Assembly: GCA_019359095.1 (NCBI GenBank)
Contig: JAHHHZ010000029.1
Coordinates: 85,902-149,901 of the forward strand
Direction of reading: 5' to 3'
Origin: Pleurocapsa minor HA4230-MV1
Lineage (GTDB): Bacteria > Cyanobacteriota > Cyanobacteriia > Cyanobacteriales > Xenococcaceae
DNA: 64,000 bases
The translations under genes were made by a program, and so were the position numbers. Shown in pieces: positions 8,197 to 16,910 of the stretch. Numbering within the stretch: position 1 is the first letter of the stretch; each line of letters starts with the position of its first letter. The notes below the pieces were generated by a model. That model did no database searches. It worked only from the letters and a program-made list of their open reading frames with translations, and was not told where the DNA came from.

Positions 8197-8964
8197 TTAG
8201 GGTGTTTCCTCATAGAGAAAGATTGGTGTAGAAATTGCTCCCCAAGCGGAGATCCCTAAGTCAGTAGCGACAGAAGCTTCGCGACGGGCGCGAGTATTGG
8301 CAATTGAGTTTTGTCTGGCAGTCTGGATTTGGAGGCTGACTGAAAGAGCTCGATCTTTTTGGGACTGAACGTTTTGAGAGGCGATTACTCCCAACAATTG
8401 AGTGTTAATGCCTGTCTGCTCTGACATATTTTGCAGAATTTGTTGGGATACATCAGTTTCAGCTGAGTCTTTAGATAAAGCTCCACTTTTTTGCAGAACA
8501 GCTTCAATTTCAACTAGAGTCGCCGCAGCAGTTTCTTGTGCTTCAGTGGAAGTAGTACTAGTAGATATGGCATCTTGAATCAAGGCGCGCTGAACCTCTT
8601 CTGATTCATCTTGGTTAATGAGCCAACTATCAGTGGTTCTATCTTCTATTTGCCTACCTAGTTCTTTGGCTCTAGTGTCGTTAGAATCGATTGTATCTTT
8701 GACAACATTCCAGTCGGGGGTTTGGACATCAAGAGTGCGATCGTTAGCTTTTTCAATACCTGCAAAAAAGTCGAGAACTCCGCTGAATATATTTCCCAAA
8801 CCTAATTTGTCGGCAATGGACTGGGCTGCACTGCGATTAATCTTAGGTAAGCCTTTGATTACAAGATCTTTTCCATCTGATTGAGCGATCGCCCTTGGCT
8901 GAACTAAAGTAGTTAAGCAGCAACTTAAACTGAGGGTCAAAATAATTAATTTAAATTTGTTCAT
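8197..8964 (-). CDS. VirB5/TrbJ-like secreted T4SS protein
   Basis: This 255-aa protein has a signal peptide (LIILTLSLSCCLTTLVQPRAIA) and is otherwise largely alpha-helical and Gln/Thr-rich (QETAAATLVEIEAVLQ, IQTARQNSIANTRARRE), the usual look of VirB5/TrbJ minor pilus proteins. A Cys pair in the signal region could also make it a lipoprotein. It lies between the VirB4-like and VirB6-like genes, where VirB5 is normally found. No catalytic motif is present. Confidence 0.58.
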   Translation of the reverse strand: MNKFKLIILTLSLSCCLTTLVQPRAIAQSDGKDLVIKGLPKINRSAAQSIADKLGLGNIFSGVLDFFAGIEKANDRTLDVQTPDWNVVKDTIDSNDTRAKELGRQIEDRTTDSWLINQDESEEVQRALIQDAISTSTTSTEAQETAAATLVEIEAVLQKSGALSKDSAETDVSQQILQNMSEQTGINTQLLGVIASQNVQSQKDRALSVSLQIQTARQNSIANTRARREASVATDLGISAWGAISTPIFLYEETP

Positions 8965-9028
8965 GATTTTTTTTATATGTGCTAGCGGATAAGAGCTAGG
9001 GCAAAGCCCTAAAGGGAACGGTGATTCT

Positions 9029-9063
9029 AGCTAAGAGCTAAGAGCTAATGGCTAATAGCTACC
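9029..9063 (+). repeat. Heptanucleotide tandem repeat, five units
   Basis: Five consecutive 7-bp units of the type AGCTAAG, AGCTAAT or AGCTACC. Such short tandemly repeated sequences are common in cyanobacterial intergenic DNA. It lies in the 280-bp gap upstream of the VirB5-like gene. Confidence 0.85.
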
Positions 9064-9099
9064 AAAAACTGGATGCCTTAAAAGGAGGAGCGACCCACA

Positions 9100-9165
9100 G
9101 AGCCTATCGGCTCAGAGTCATGCTTTGCATGACGATGGGGCGTAAGCCCCGTTCGCCGACAGGCG
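9100..9165. repeat. Run of four hairpins separated by 3 bp each
   Basis: Four short perfect stem-loops follow each other: GAGCC-TATC-GGCTC (9100-9113), GTCATGC-TTT-GCATGAC (9117-9133), GGGGC-GTAA-GCCCC (9137-9150) and CGCC-GACA-GGCG (9154-9165). The gaps are AGA, GAT and GTT. Downstream lie a CACCC/GGGTG pair (9170-9187) and the palindrome CGGTTTAACCG (9202-9212). This is probably a repetitive palindromic element. On the minus strand it would be in the leader of the VirB5-like gene. Confidence 0.7.
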
Positions 9166-9244
9166 TTTACACCCGTCGCATTGGGTGCAAGGGCCTCGGT
9201 GCGGTTTAACCGTGAATGCGCTCCGATGTAAGGCTTTAAACCCG

Positions 9245-12200
9245 TTAGTTTTTGGTAATCGCTTTACCGTATTCTTTCAAGGCTACCCAACGACTAGTCT
9301 GATTAGCGATCGCCCTGTCCATAATTTCGGTACGGATTTTGATTTCATCTGTACCATTGGCTACCATTGCTAGGTTTAGTAATGATGGAAAAAACTGTGT
9401 CTGCCAAAACTGGTTTTGCATCTCCAGTAGCCAGTGGGAACAGCCTTTTTCTTTGTCGGTGTTAAAAGCTTTGGTGGAGTTTTCGTAGACTAAATCGGGG
9501 TATTTGAGGGACTCAACTAGACTAGTAGCACCATCAGTAGTGATCCGACCGATAAGTTTGAACGAGATATTTTTGAGAATATCGGCTGCGGCACTACACT
9601 TTTGAATTTCTTCAATATTTTGACTGATGGTGAGTAGAGATATCCCAGATTTACGAGCCATAGCGTGCATTGCACCCCAAGTTTTAGCAAAGCTGCCCTT
9701 TTTCAACAAATCTGCTATCTCGTCGCCCACAATTAGGGATTTAGGATACTGGAGCGCTAGGCGAATACAGGTACTTTGAATTGTTTGAGCTACCAGCACC
9801 TGGTCTCTTGCTGATTCTAGGTTGACGATCGTGAAAAACTTCAGGCGATTTCTAGGGTCAAAGGTACTGGGACGACCGACTGTATCTCCCAAAGCCGAAC
9901 TAAGCAGGGTAGTGACTTGAGTACGAATTTGGTTGATCGCCTGCTTGTCCAGTTCTTCAAAGTTGCGTAAATTGAGCTTTTCTTTCGTACAAAAGGTTAG
10001 CCAATCAGCTAAAACGGGGATTTTATCCCATTGGGGGCTACCATATCCAGCTTCAAAAGCTTGATTGATCCGTCTTTTAATGTTGTTGTTGTTAATAAAT
10101 TTTTCAATAGTAGCTACGATAGTACTTTCAACTCTTTGGGTTAGTTTAGGGTCGTCAATGCCAAACATAATGTAGTTAGTTAGGGTATTTTTGACTGTTT
10201 CTTTCCACTGTTTGAACCTGACTTGATAGTCGTCTCCTTTGTAGTCACGAAGATCTGGAGGTTCAACTAAGTTACTGGCGTTACGGCTGATGTCTATGTG
10301 CGCTCCTTCAAGCATTTTGATTGCCCAACGGAAGCTACTATTTCCCCCTACCGCACTATCCATGCCGATTACAGGAATATTGTTAGTTAAAAAGTCAAGG
10401 ATTATACGCCAGGCAATTACAGATTTACCCGAACCAGATTCACCAATGATTAGACCTCGTAAGGTATTTTCTCGGAACATATCTAGATAGATAGGTTTGC
10501 CACCTTTGACAATTAGTTCGATACCGTCTTGGTGGACATCTTCTGGAGCAAGATTGGGTAGATAACGATAGTAGGATAGGTTGTCAAGTTTAATTCTGCG
10601 GTCTTCGACAATACTGGTTTTATGTAGGATACGCCCAATAGTCATGGGTAAAGTTTCTAGCCACAGTGCCCATACAGCACTGTCTTGACGTTTAAGATTA
10701 CCACCAAATCTGCGACCTAATTCCGAACAGGCTTCATCAAGGATCTGGCGATCGCTTCGATAGACCTTGGCTAAGAAGGAAAGATAAATACCAGCTCCCC
10801 CGCCTCCTACCAGCTTTTGAGCCTCAAAGGACTCTTCCAACATTTGTTCTGACTTTACATCTCTGCCGATGGCTGTCTCTTCGGCCATGAGTTTGGCACT
10901 GTTGGCTTGAGCGATAGTTTGTTCGAGCTGTTGGTCTAAAGCTTGTGATGAAACGGTATTTAGTTGAATGACAAATTCTGTGTCAATTACATCATCACTC
11001 TGTACGATCTCGAATAGATGATTTAGCTGTTCGATGGTGTTTAACTTTCTGCGAGAAATTTCTTCAATGGTCATAACACCGCAGATTTGCCGACGACCAG
11101 GTAGAACTATCTCGTCATGGCGTTGATTGTGTTGGGGCGTAGAATGGATATGATCTATACCTTGAGCCAGAATTGATAAAGGATGAACAGGAGTGTTAAT
11201 TACTTCTCCTAAATTTTTACCATTCCAAGTCCAATAATTAGGAATGGTTTTAGGAGTAGTAGAGCGAGCATTAAACTGATACCAGAGATAGTTCCAAATT
11301 TGGTCTACAGTTAAAGGTTTGATGTCTAGTTTCCAAGCAGTTTTGAGAATGGACTGCCAGATTAAAAAGCCTTGATTATAAGCAGATTCAAGGGATTCGT
11401 GATAGAAATTTTGCTGTAGCTGATTTTTATCTCCTGCTGCTGTGGATAATAGTTTGTTGCCCATGCGGATTAAGGTAGAGACAAAATCCGTACCCACGTC
11501 ACCACCTCGACTAAAGGTATAGGTGCAGGTGATGGTATAGCTGAGGTTTTGTCTGAGACCGTTGGTACTTAAAGATTGAGTTTTTCCTAATTCTGATTCG
11601 GCGAGAATAGTTACGCCTTCGGAGTCACAGTTAGGGATTACTTGCTTGAGTTGAGCCGTTCTTTGGGTGTCATCAGCATACTTCTCACAGTAAAAAGTGA
11701 GGCTTTCTGCTGGCATAATTTCTTTGGCGGCGGTTTCTGTGGCTTCTATATATGTGTAAGCCTGTTTGGGGGTGAAGATACTGTGCCAGGGAGTCAATTT
11801 AAAACAAAAAACAATCTGATACTGTTGACCTTTTTTGAGCAATAATGCCCCCCGATCTTTTCCCTGGTACGAATATTTGATCAAAGAAGTTAGGTGTTGG
11901 AATCCTACAAAGGGGGCATAAATTTCTTTTCTACCGTTTTGCATAGCTTGAGCGATATATTTTGGTCTGAGGGTTAATTCGTCATCTTTGATTACTTCGC
12001 GTAGTTGGGCTGGTCGGTTTTCGGGTATGGGTGATACATAAGGAAGTCTGGTGTAAGCCCAATTTTTTCCAGGAAAAGGACGCATCCTGTCAGTCATATA
12101 GTGGGGGTGAGCGCCAGTTGCCAGAAGCCATGTACCAGTCATAAAGCCAAAGGCGATTCCAAAGTGCTTGTCTTTTCCTCCCGCTGCGCCCACAATTAAA

Positions 12201-12319
12201 AAGCAGAAGAAGGCAATTACTCCCAGGGGCATAACCTGAGAGATAGGCATGAAGCCAAAGAACTTGGCTTTACGGTTAAGGGCAGGATTGATTGAAATCA
12301 GCTTTTCTAGAGTTTCCAT
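9245..12319 (-). CDS. VirB4-family T4SS ATPase with VirB3-like N terminus
   Basis: This 1024-aa ATPase powers pilus assembly and substrate transfer. The N terminus carries two hydrophobic segments (about 27-48 and 54-70), as in VirB3, so this may be a VirB3-VirB4 fusion. The C-terminal half has Walker A GESGSGKS (626-633) and a Walker B strand (KSLIVGDEIADL), with a later QNIEEIQ element typical of VirB4/TraC. Preceding it are the helical domains of the family. It is somewhat longer than free-standing VirB4 (about 800 aa), consistent with the fusion. It is the largest gene of the leftward tra operon. Confidence 0.9.
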   Translation of the reverse strand: METLEKLISINPALNRKAKFFGFMPISQVMPLGVIAFFCFLIVGAAGGKDKHFGIAFGFMTGTWLLATGAHPHYMTDRMRPFPGKNWAYTRLPYVSPIPENRPAQLREVIKDDELTLRPKYIAQAMQNGRKEIYAPFVGFQHLTSLIKYSYQGKDRGALLLKKGQQYQIVFCFKLTPWHSIFTPKQAYTYIEATETAAKEIMPAESLTFYCEKYADDTQRTAQLKQVIPNCDSEGVTILAESELGKTQSLSTNGLRQNLSYTITCTYTFSRGGDVGTDFVSTLIRMGNKLLSTAAGDKNQLQQNFYHESLESAYNQGFLIWQSILKTAWKLDIKPLTVDQIWNYLWYQFNARSTTPKTIPNYWTWNGKNLGEVINTPVHPLSILAQGIDHIHSTPQHNQRHDEIVLPGRRQICGVMTIEEISRRKLNTIEQLNHLFEIVQSDDVIDTEFVIQLNTVSSQALDQQLEQTIAQANSAKLMAEETAIGRDVKSEQMLEESFEAQKLVGGGGAGIYLSFLAKVYRSDRQILDEACSELGRRFGGNLKRQDSAVWALWLETLPMTIGRILHKTSIVEDRRIKLDNLSYYRYLPNLAPEDVHQDGIELIVKGGKPIYLDMFRENTLRGLIIGESGSGKSVIAWRIILDFLTNNIPVIGMDSAVGGNSSFRWAIKMLEGAHIDISRNASNLVEPPDLRDYKGDDYQVRFKQWKETVKNTLTNYIMFGIDDPKLTQRVESTIVATIEKFINNNNIKRRINQAFEAGYGSPQWDKIPVLADWLTFCTKEKLNLRNFEELDKQAINQIRTQVTTLLSSALGDTVGRPSTFDPRNRLKFFTIVNLESARDQVLVAQTIQSTCIRLALQYPKSLIVGDEIADLLKKGSFAKTWGAMHAMARKSGISLLTISQNIEEIQKCSAAADILKNISFKLIGRITTDGATSLVESLKYPDLVYENSTKAFNTDKEKGCSHWLLEMQNQFWQTQFFPSLLNLAMVANGTDEIKIRTEIMDRAIANQTSRWVALKEYGKAITKN

Positions 12320-12370
12320 GACTTTGTAGTAGGTTGCTTGATAGACTAGGTTCGGGATTAATTAGTTTTT

Positions 12371-12405
12371 AGCTATAAGCTATAAGCTATAAGCTGTAAG
12401 CTTTA
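12371..12405 (+). repeat. Heptanucleotide tandem repeat, five units
   Basis: Three exact copies of AGCTATA followed by AGCTGTA and AGCTTTA. It lies in the 423-bp gap (12320-12742) between the VirB4-like and VirB2-like genes. That gap also holds a 16-bp perfect palindrome around a HIP1 core (12493-12508) and a second heptad array. I see no gene in it. Confidence 0.85.
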
Positions 12406-12674
12406 GAAAAAGATGTGTATATAAATTGACCAAGAAATTGCCTGCTGAAGAGAAAGCGGATGGGTAGCAACCCAGTCATCGTCTACGACGATCTGCGCGA
12501 TCGCGCAGCGTTTAATAAGCCAAATTAGTTGATATCTCTAATGGGAAGTTCTTTTGAACTTCGTTGCCAACATTTAATAGCTAGAGATTTAGGCTATATA
12601 GACTTAAATCAATACCAACTATTTAAGTCAAAGATACTACACAATCAACAGAATGTTAGGAGGTTTACTCAAAA

Positions 12675-12709
12675 AGCTTAAAGCTTAGAGCTTAGAGCTT
12701 ATAGCTAAA
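12675..12709 (+). repeat. Heptanucleotide tandem repeat, five units
   Basis: Five 7-bp units: AGCTTAA, AGCTTAG twice, AGCTTAT and AGCTAAA. Same class as the arrays at 9029, 12371 and 19381, and again exactly five units. It is 33 bp downstream of the VirB2-like stop codon. Confidence 0.85.
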
Positions 12710-12742
12710 AACCAGACTCATTCAAGAGACAAAAATAAGTTT

Positions 12743-13387
12743 TTACGCGCCTGTGGCAATTACCGCTGTCAGGATATCAATCGCCAGAACAATACCGAAC
12801 AAACCGCCGACGAACATGATAATAGGTGTCATGGATTGACCTTGTTGTTGCTGTTGCCAAGCTGCAAAACCACCACCAAGACCAACTAAGACTAAGGAAA
12901 TTCGGACAAAGGTAAATAAAGTGGCGATTTGAGTCGTACTAATACTGCCCACTCCTCCATTCGTTACCAAACCATTAATTGCTGTTTCTAATCCAGTTAG
13001 GAATAAAGCGTGACTGGGTTGCCAAGCACTAAAAGCCATAGTTAAACCGAAAACAATTGTTAAAATGTGCCAGATAGAAATTCTCAAGTTGAGCTTTTTA
13101 CTTACTAGAGGCAAACAGGCTGAGATGAAATAGATGCTCCCTGCTACCAAAAAACTTGAGAGAATAGTAACCAACAAGACTAGATCGGTAACCGCCAAGT
13201 AGATGCTGCCTGCAATACCGACAGCGACAAAAGGTATATCTTTGGATTCGATACGGAAGCTGGATATGAACTGTTTGGAATAAAGTTTTTTACCGTTTTT
13301 GGATTTGGATTGAGGTTCAAATTGAAATTCTTCTTGTACTCGCTCTTTTACTTGAGGTTGGGGTTTTACGTTAAAAGTGCTATTCAT
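12743..13387 (-). CDS. VirB2-like pilin precursor with extended N terminus
   Basis: This 214-aa membrane protein has a charged Gln-rich N terminus (1-45), then hydrophobic segments at about 50-92 and 105-122. The C-terminal region of about 90 aa has the two-helix VirB2 pilin layout (TLFTFVRISLVLVGLGGGFAAW, PIIMFVGGLFGIVLAIDIL) separated by a Gln-rich loop. A possible processing site precedes it (QPSHA-LF). Mature VirB2 is of that size. It is the first gene of the leftward operon, where a pilin gene is expected. The long N-terminal part is unusual, so other small tra membrane proteins remain possible. Confidence 0.55.
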   Translation of the reverse strand: MNSTFNVKPQPQVKERVQEEFQFEPQSKSKNGKKLYSKQFISSFRIESKDIPFVAVGIAGSIYLAVTDLVLLVTILSSFLVAGSIYFISACLPLVSKKLNLRISIWHILTIVFGLTMAFSAWQPSHALFLTGLETAINGLVTNGGVGSISTTQIATLFTFVRISLVLVGLGGGFAAWQQQQQGQSMTPIIMFVGGLFGIVLAIDILTAVIATGA

Positions 13388-13395
13388 TGTTTAAA

Positions 13396-13514
13396 CAACT
13401 GTAGTTTATATGTGTTTGTGTGCTTTACATATCTAAAATAGCAACGAGTCAACCTTGGTAACCCTAAGATTTGACTCGTCTTTAATCGATATTTAGTTCC
13501 ACAGAACTACAGTT
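13396..13514. promoter_or_regulatory. Nested inverted repeats upstream of the tra operon
   Basis: AACTGTAGTT (13396-13405) and AACTACAGTT (13505-13514) form an outer inverted pair around an inner stem ACGAGTCAA (13444-13452) / TTGACTCGT (13471-13479). They occupy the 184-bp gap between the VirB2-like start and the BrnA stop. The inner stem may be the terminator of brnA read leftward or an operator for the tra promoter. Confidence 0.45.
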
Positions 13515-13571
13515 TTTTTGCCTTGCTCCTCGTACTAAAGTTCGGGAGCAATTTGAGAGCTTTTGAAAAAT

Positions 13572-13832
13572 TTATTGTTTTTCTACTTGCTTTAGTTCTT
13601 CTCGCAAAACTCGCCGTAATGTATCTTCTAACGGTTCACGTTTTTGTTGGATATGTTGTCGCAGTGCCTCGTTAATTAATGTTTGGTAATTGCCACCGCC
13701 CCTTTCGTGAACTTCCCCTCGAAACCATGCCAAGACATCATCATCTAGGCGAATCGTAATACGGCTTTTTCCTGGTGGAATTGGTTCAACAGCACCCCGT
13801 GAGCCTTGACTAAAATCATATTCTGAGTTCAT
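13572..13832 (-). CDS. brnA: BrnA-type antitoxin
   Basis: This 86-aa protein has the BrnA pattern: a disordered N terminus, the ribbon-helix-helix strand SRITIRLDDDVLAWFRG, the YQTLINEALRQHI helix and a basic, acidic-alternating tail. BrnA neutralises the RNase BrnT and represses the brnTA promoter. Normally brnT is directly upstream, and here only its first 39 codons remain, so this antitoxin appears orphaned. The ATG overlaps the brnT remnant stop in an ATGA arrangement. Confidence 0.82.
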   Translation of the reverse strand: MNSEYDFSQGSRGAVEPIPPGKSRITIRLDDDVLAWFRGEVHERGGGNYQTLINEALRQHIQQKREPLEDTLRRVLREELKQVEKQ

Positions 13833-13948
13833 TCATCAAAAAGGGTGATTGCTAATTCGTCTGAAAAGACTGATATGGCATCAGCAAAATTTATGCCATG
13901 TTTGTTTAAGTTGCTTAATGCCTTGTTTCTGTCCCATTGATACCTCAT
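13829..13948 (-). pseudogene. brnT: Truncated BrnT toxin remnant
   Basis: On the minus strand an ATG at 13948 opens a 39-codon frame whose product reads MRYQWDRNKALSN and then NKHGINFADAISVFSDEL. This is the conserved N-terminal part of BrnT (usually about 90 aa). The frame stops at 13829-13831, overlapping the brnA start. The conserved C-terminal half (ERFIIIG region and catalytic residues) is missing. The toxin has probably been lost by an internal deletion that kept the antitoxin in place. Confidence 0.75.
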
Positions 13949-13960
13949 TAAATTATTGTA

Positions 13961-13974
13961 TGCACATTTGTGCA
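13961..13974. promoter_or_regulatory. Palindromic candidate operator of brnTA
   Basis: TGCACA-TT-TGTGCA is a perfect 14-bp inverted repeat 12 bp upstream of the brnT remnant start. BrnA proteins autoregulate through palindromes in this position. The function is inferred. Confidence 0.5.
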
Positions 13975-14007
13975 GACAATAACAAATACACGAACTATGT
14001 GGTGATT

Positions 14008-14172
14008 ATGCCCGTGATTATCGCGATGCTGTTTTCTTTTGCAGTAGTTAGATTTATTGGGATGGGAACGGAGAATAAGGGATTGTATATTGGTGGTGTT
14101 TGTTTGGTAAGTGCGATGGCGTTGAAGCAGTTGAGGAATGTTAGAGGTGCGAGAAAGAGGTTGGGAAAATAG
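14008..14172 (+). CDS. Small membrane protein
   Basis: This is a 54-aa frame starting MPVIIAMLFSF. It has two hydrophobic stretches (about 1-17 and 25-38) and a basic C terminus (RGARKRLGK). A longer version of the same frame begins at 13849 but crosses the brnT remnant and is unlikely. It lies 30 bp upstream of the SLATT gene on the same strand. No family recognised, and it could be a chance frame. Confidence 0.4.
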   Translation: MPVIIAMLFSFAVVRFIGMGTENKGLYIGGVCLVSAMALKQLRNVRGARKRLGK

Positions 14173-14202
14173 CAATATTTAACAAATAAAATAATTAAGA
14201 AT

Positions 14203-14754
14203 ATGAATACTATTAACAAAGCTGAAAATATTTACGAAGAATTATTGGATTTAGAAAGAAACTCTAGAAGTGCTAAAGAAGCACATTTTAATGCTGCCCA
14301 CAGAAAAAGACAAAAGCATACAAATATTGGTGTGTCCATAATAATAGCTAATATTTTAATCTTTTCTCCTTTAATTAATTTGATTTTTTCTAACAATCCA
14401 GATCAATTGGCAATCACAATCAAAATTTTAGCCATTGTTGGAGCAGCTTTAGCTGGTATTCAGACACTTTTCAACTGGCAAAAAGAATCAGAATTACATC
14501 TGAGTGCTGGTGAAGTGTATGCAAGTATTTATCATAGAAGTGGAAGTTTATTGGCTAAATATAGAGATGAAATTATTGATTCTAATGAATTAAGTCAATC
14601 CTTTGACTCTCTACAAGATGAATATCTCAAAGCAAATAGCAATTATAAATTATGTATTCCTTCTGGAAATGACTATAAAGAAGCTGATAAAAGTATGTCT
14701 AGAAGAAGCAAAAACAAGCAAATAAAAATTTCATCAAATGCAATTAAAAATTAA
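14203..14754 (+). CDS. SLATT-domain two-helix membrane protein
   Basis: This 183-aa protein matches the SLATT layout: a charged N-terminal helix (residues 1-40), two membrane helices (about 42-62 and 70-90), then a helical C-terminal part with the motif GEVYASIYHRSG and a basic tail. SLATT proteins are predicted pore-forming effectors, associated with nucleotide-signalling (SMODS, SLOG) or other conflict systems. No nucleotide cyclase is adjacent here; the nearest candidate sensor is the kinase 380 bp downstream. Membrane pore activity is inferred from the family. Confidence 0.7.
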   Translation: MNTINKAENIYEELLDLERNSRSAKEAHFNAAHRKRQKHTNIGVSIIIANILIFSPLINLIFSNNPDQLAITIKILAIVGAALAGIQTLFNWQKESELHLSAGEVYASIYHRSGSLLAKYRDEIIDSNELSQSFDSLQDEYLKANSNYKLCIPSGNDYKEADKSMSRRSKNKQIKISSNAIKN

Positions 14755-15132
14755 CAATTATAGTGAGCTAAATAACTGACGATTTGCAGAGCATAGCCGT
14801 AGACATCGCTCTCACCACAACTCAAACTGGTAAAGTAACTCTACTCTTTCCCGCCCATGATGGCAATTACTCACGCTGCGATCGCGCCCTATCGAGAACT
14901 TCCCCAATCCTCGGCACTATTAACCCTTTAGCCTTTGGTTTAGCAATCATTGGCTTTCAGCTTCCCGATTTAGACACTACAACTTCTACCGTTGATTGGG
15001 AGTAATTTGAAGTTGAATTATTGTGAGTTGGATAGGGCGATCTCACTTTTTAAGGAGCAGTATGCAGTGGGGAATGTTGAGGTTAGGATAGTGCAGTCTA
15101 AATCAAGATAAGATTCCTAAAATTTCTAGATA
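14755..15132. other. Intergenic stretch, no convincing gene
   Basis: 378 bp between the SLATT and kinase genes. A 73-codon frame (14784-15005) is open but has no ribosome-binding site, and it overlaps a repeat-like segment (GTAGACATCGC) also seen in variant form near 61765. The stretch probably contains the kinase promoter. I see no stable terminator. Confidence 0.5.
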
Positions 15133-16443
15133 ATGAAAGTAATTAGAGAAATTAGTCGCGGAGGTTTTGGTCGAGTTGAAGAAGTTAAATTGGCTAACGG
15201 TGAACATTATGCGCGTAAAATTTTTAACCCAGCCTTTCTTACTTCATCGGAATATGAATATCAGAAACTAGTCAAGCGTTTTCAGCGTGAGGTTCGTGTT
15301 CAATCTGCACTAAAATCAAGTTCTTTTATTCCAGTTGTAAAAGAAGAACTCAACGACTATGAACCATACTATTTAATGCCTCTCGCTGAAAAAAACTTAT
15401 ATCAAGAAATTCAAGAATCAAAAAAATCTGGAATTGTTCCACGACAAGCATTATCAGATGTGTTGAACGCATTAGAGGAACTTCATGAGCTAGGATATGT
15501 GCATCGTGATTTGAAACCAGCTAACGTTCTATTTCTAAAAGGCTTGTGGAAGCTTAGTGATTTTGGTCTTGTCCTACCGCCTGAAGGTACAACTACGAAG
15601 CTAACATCTATTGATTCCAATTGGGGGACTGCAAGCTACTGCGCGCCTGAGCAGTCAATTGAGTTTCGTAATGCTACTTTTTCGGCAGATATTTATGCAT
15701 TCGGATGTATCCTTCATGATATCTATGGAAATCGTCAGCGAGTGCCTTATCAGCGATACTCTGCTCCAGGTGAAATTGGTGGGATTATTGAAAAGTGTAC
15801 GGAGATTCGACCAGAAAAGCGATTTCAAAGTGTCAGGGCATTACGTGGGGTACTTCTGACTCTTCTTAGTTCAGCACCTACCATAACTCCAAGTCCTGAA
15901 GCAGCAGATTGGCTTGAAGCTGTTTCAGAAGTTACTAAATGGGATAGCACAGAACTTATGAAGTTTATCCGCTTTCTTTCTAACGAAGCTGATGAAAGTG
16001 ATCGGTATACAGTTCTGCGAGATCTCAATGAAGAAGCTTTGACTCATATTAATTTACTTGACACAGATCTCTTTAAGACTATTGCTAGTATCTACTGTGA
16101 ATGGATCGGAAATTCAGATTTTGCATGGGATTTTTGTGACGTTCTCATTCGTCGTTTGGAGCAAATTTTTGAATTGGGTGACATTGAGTGTAAAGCCAAT
16201 GTTGTACTTGCTGCCGTACAGCTTGGTAAAAAACATCATCGCTTCTTTGTAATGCGTCGTGTAATACAAATGTGCGGAACAATTCTTGATGACATAGTTG
16301 CGCGACGAATAGTGATAGAAATCAATGCTCAGGAACAACAATCAGCTTTTATTAATTTTGTAAAGGTTCTTGACCGAGACTTTAACGAATATCACCCTCG
16401 TATTGCTGAACTTCTTACTCAGTTCGTCACATTATCACCCTAG
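15133..16443 (+). CDS. Serine/threonine protein kinase with helical C-terminal domain
   Basis: This 436-aa soluble Hanks-type kinase has a glycine loop (SRGGFGRVEEV, 8-18), the ATP-anchoring Lys (K29 in YARKI), catalytic HRDLKPAN (124-131), the DFG motif (143-145) and APE (171-173, CAPEQ). The domain ends near 240. Residues 250-436 are helical without a recognised family and contain no membrane segment, unlike receptor-type kinases. All catalytic residues are present, so it should be active. Its place next to a SLATT gene, a toxin-antitoxin remnant and an HNH nuclease suggests a defence or stress island; its substrate is unknown. Confidence 0.9.
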   Translation: MKVIREISRGGFGRVEEVKLANGEHYARKIFNPAFLTSSEYEYQKLVKRFQREVRVQSALKSSSFIPVVKEELNDYEPYYLMPLAEKNLYQEIQESKKSGIVPRQALSDVLNALEELHELGYVHRDLKPANVLFLKGLWKLSDFGLVLPPEGTTTKLTSIDSNWGTASYCAPEQSIEFRNATFSADIYAFGCILHDIYGNRQRVPYQRYSAPGEIGGIIEKCTEIRPEKRFQSVRALRGVLLTLLSSAPTITPSPEAADWLEAVSEVTKWDSTELMKFIRFLSNEADESDRYTVLRDLNEEALTHINLLDTDLFKTIASIYCEWIGNSDFAWDFCDVLIRRLEQIFELGDIECKANVVLAAVQLGKKHHRFFVMRRVIQMCGTILDDIVARRIVIEINAQEQQSAFINFVKVLDRDFNEYHPRIAELLTQFVTLSP

Positions 16444-16544
16444 TTTTAAATTAACTGTAAACTTTCTAAGTTTTTCAGCAGCCCAAAGTTCAGCGTTATA
16501 CCTAAGCTAAAATAAATAAGCAACGTTGAAATGAGGTTAAGCCA

Positions 16545-16811
16545 ATGACAGTTAATCAACTCCTCTACACTAAAGAAGAATTTGCTCGGCAGGGCAACGA
16601 GATTTATAAATCTCAGGTGCGTCCCTAAGTTGAGGAAGGAAATCATGGGAAGATTGTGGCGATCGATATCGAGATAGGAATGTTTGAGCTTGCCAAAGAC
16701 ACGATAACCGCTTCTAATCGATTACTTTAGCGGAATCCTGATGCTCAAATCTGGCGTGTCCGAATTGGACATAAAGGTGTCCATCGCTTTGGTGTAGGTC
16801 GCCTTCTTTAA
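16545..16811 (+). pseudogene. Decayed conserved hypothetical gene with two in-frame stops
   Basis: One frame reads MTVNQLLYTKEEFARQGNEI, then VEEGNHGKIVAIDIE, then NPDAQIWRVRIG and GVHRFG over 88 codons, interrupted by TAA after SQVRP and by TAG after SNRLL. The frame is otherwise intact, so two point mutations suffice to explain the loss. This resembles a small cyanobacterial protein of unknown function that often precedes an aspartyl-protease-like gene. The rest of the 467-bp gap (16444-16910) holds a repeat-like GC-rich patch near 16875-16905. Confidence 0.7.
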
Positions 16812-16910
16812 CTTTATGATGAATGGGATTGTTGATCAAATGGGTCAGTTTTACAGTGAGAAGTTTTAAATAAAAAGGCGATTAGGCTCCGCCTACCCTA
16901 CGGATCGCAC

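Noticed and set aside
8965..9244. Possible tRNA or riboswitch in the hairpin-rich region
   Set aside because: No cloverleaf or known aptamer core could be made out. A palindromic repeat element is the simpler reading.
14784..15005. 73-codon plus-strand ORF between the SLATT and kinase genes
   Set aside because: No start signal, overlap with repeat-like sequence, and no family resemblance.
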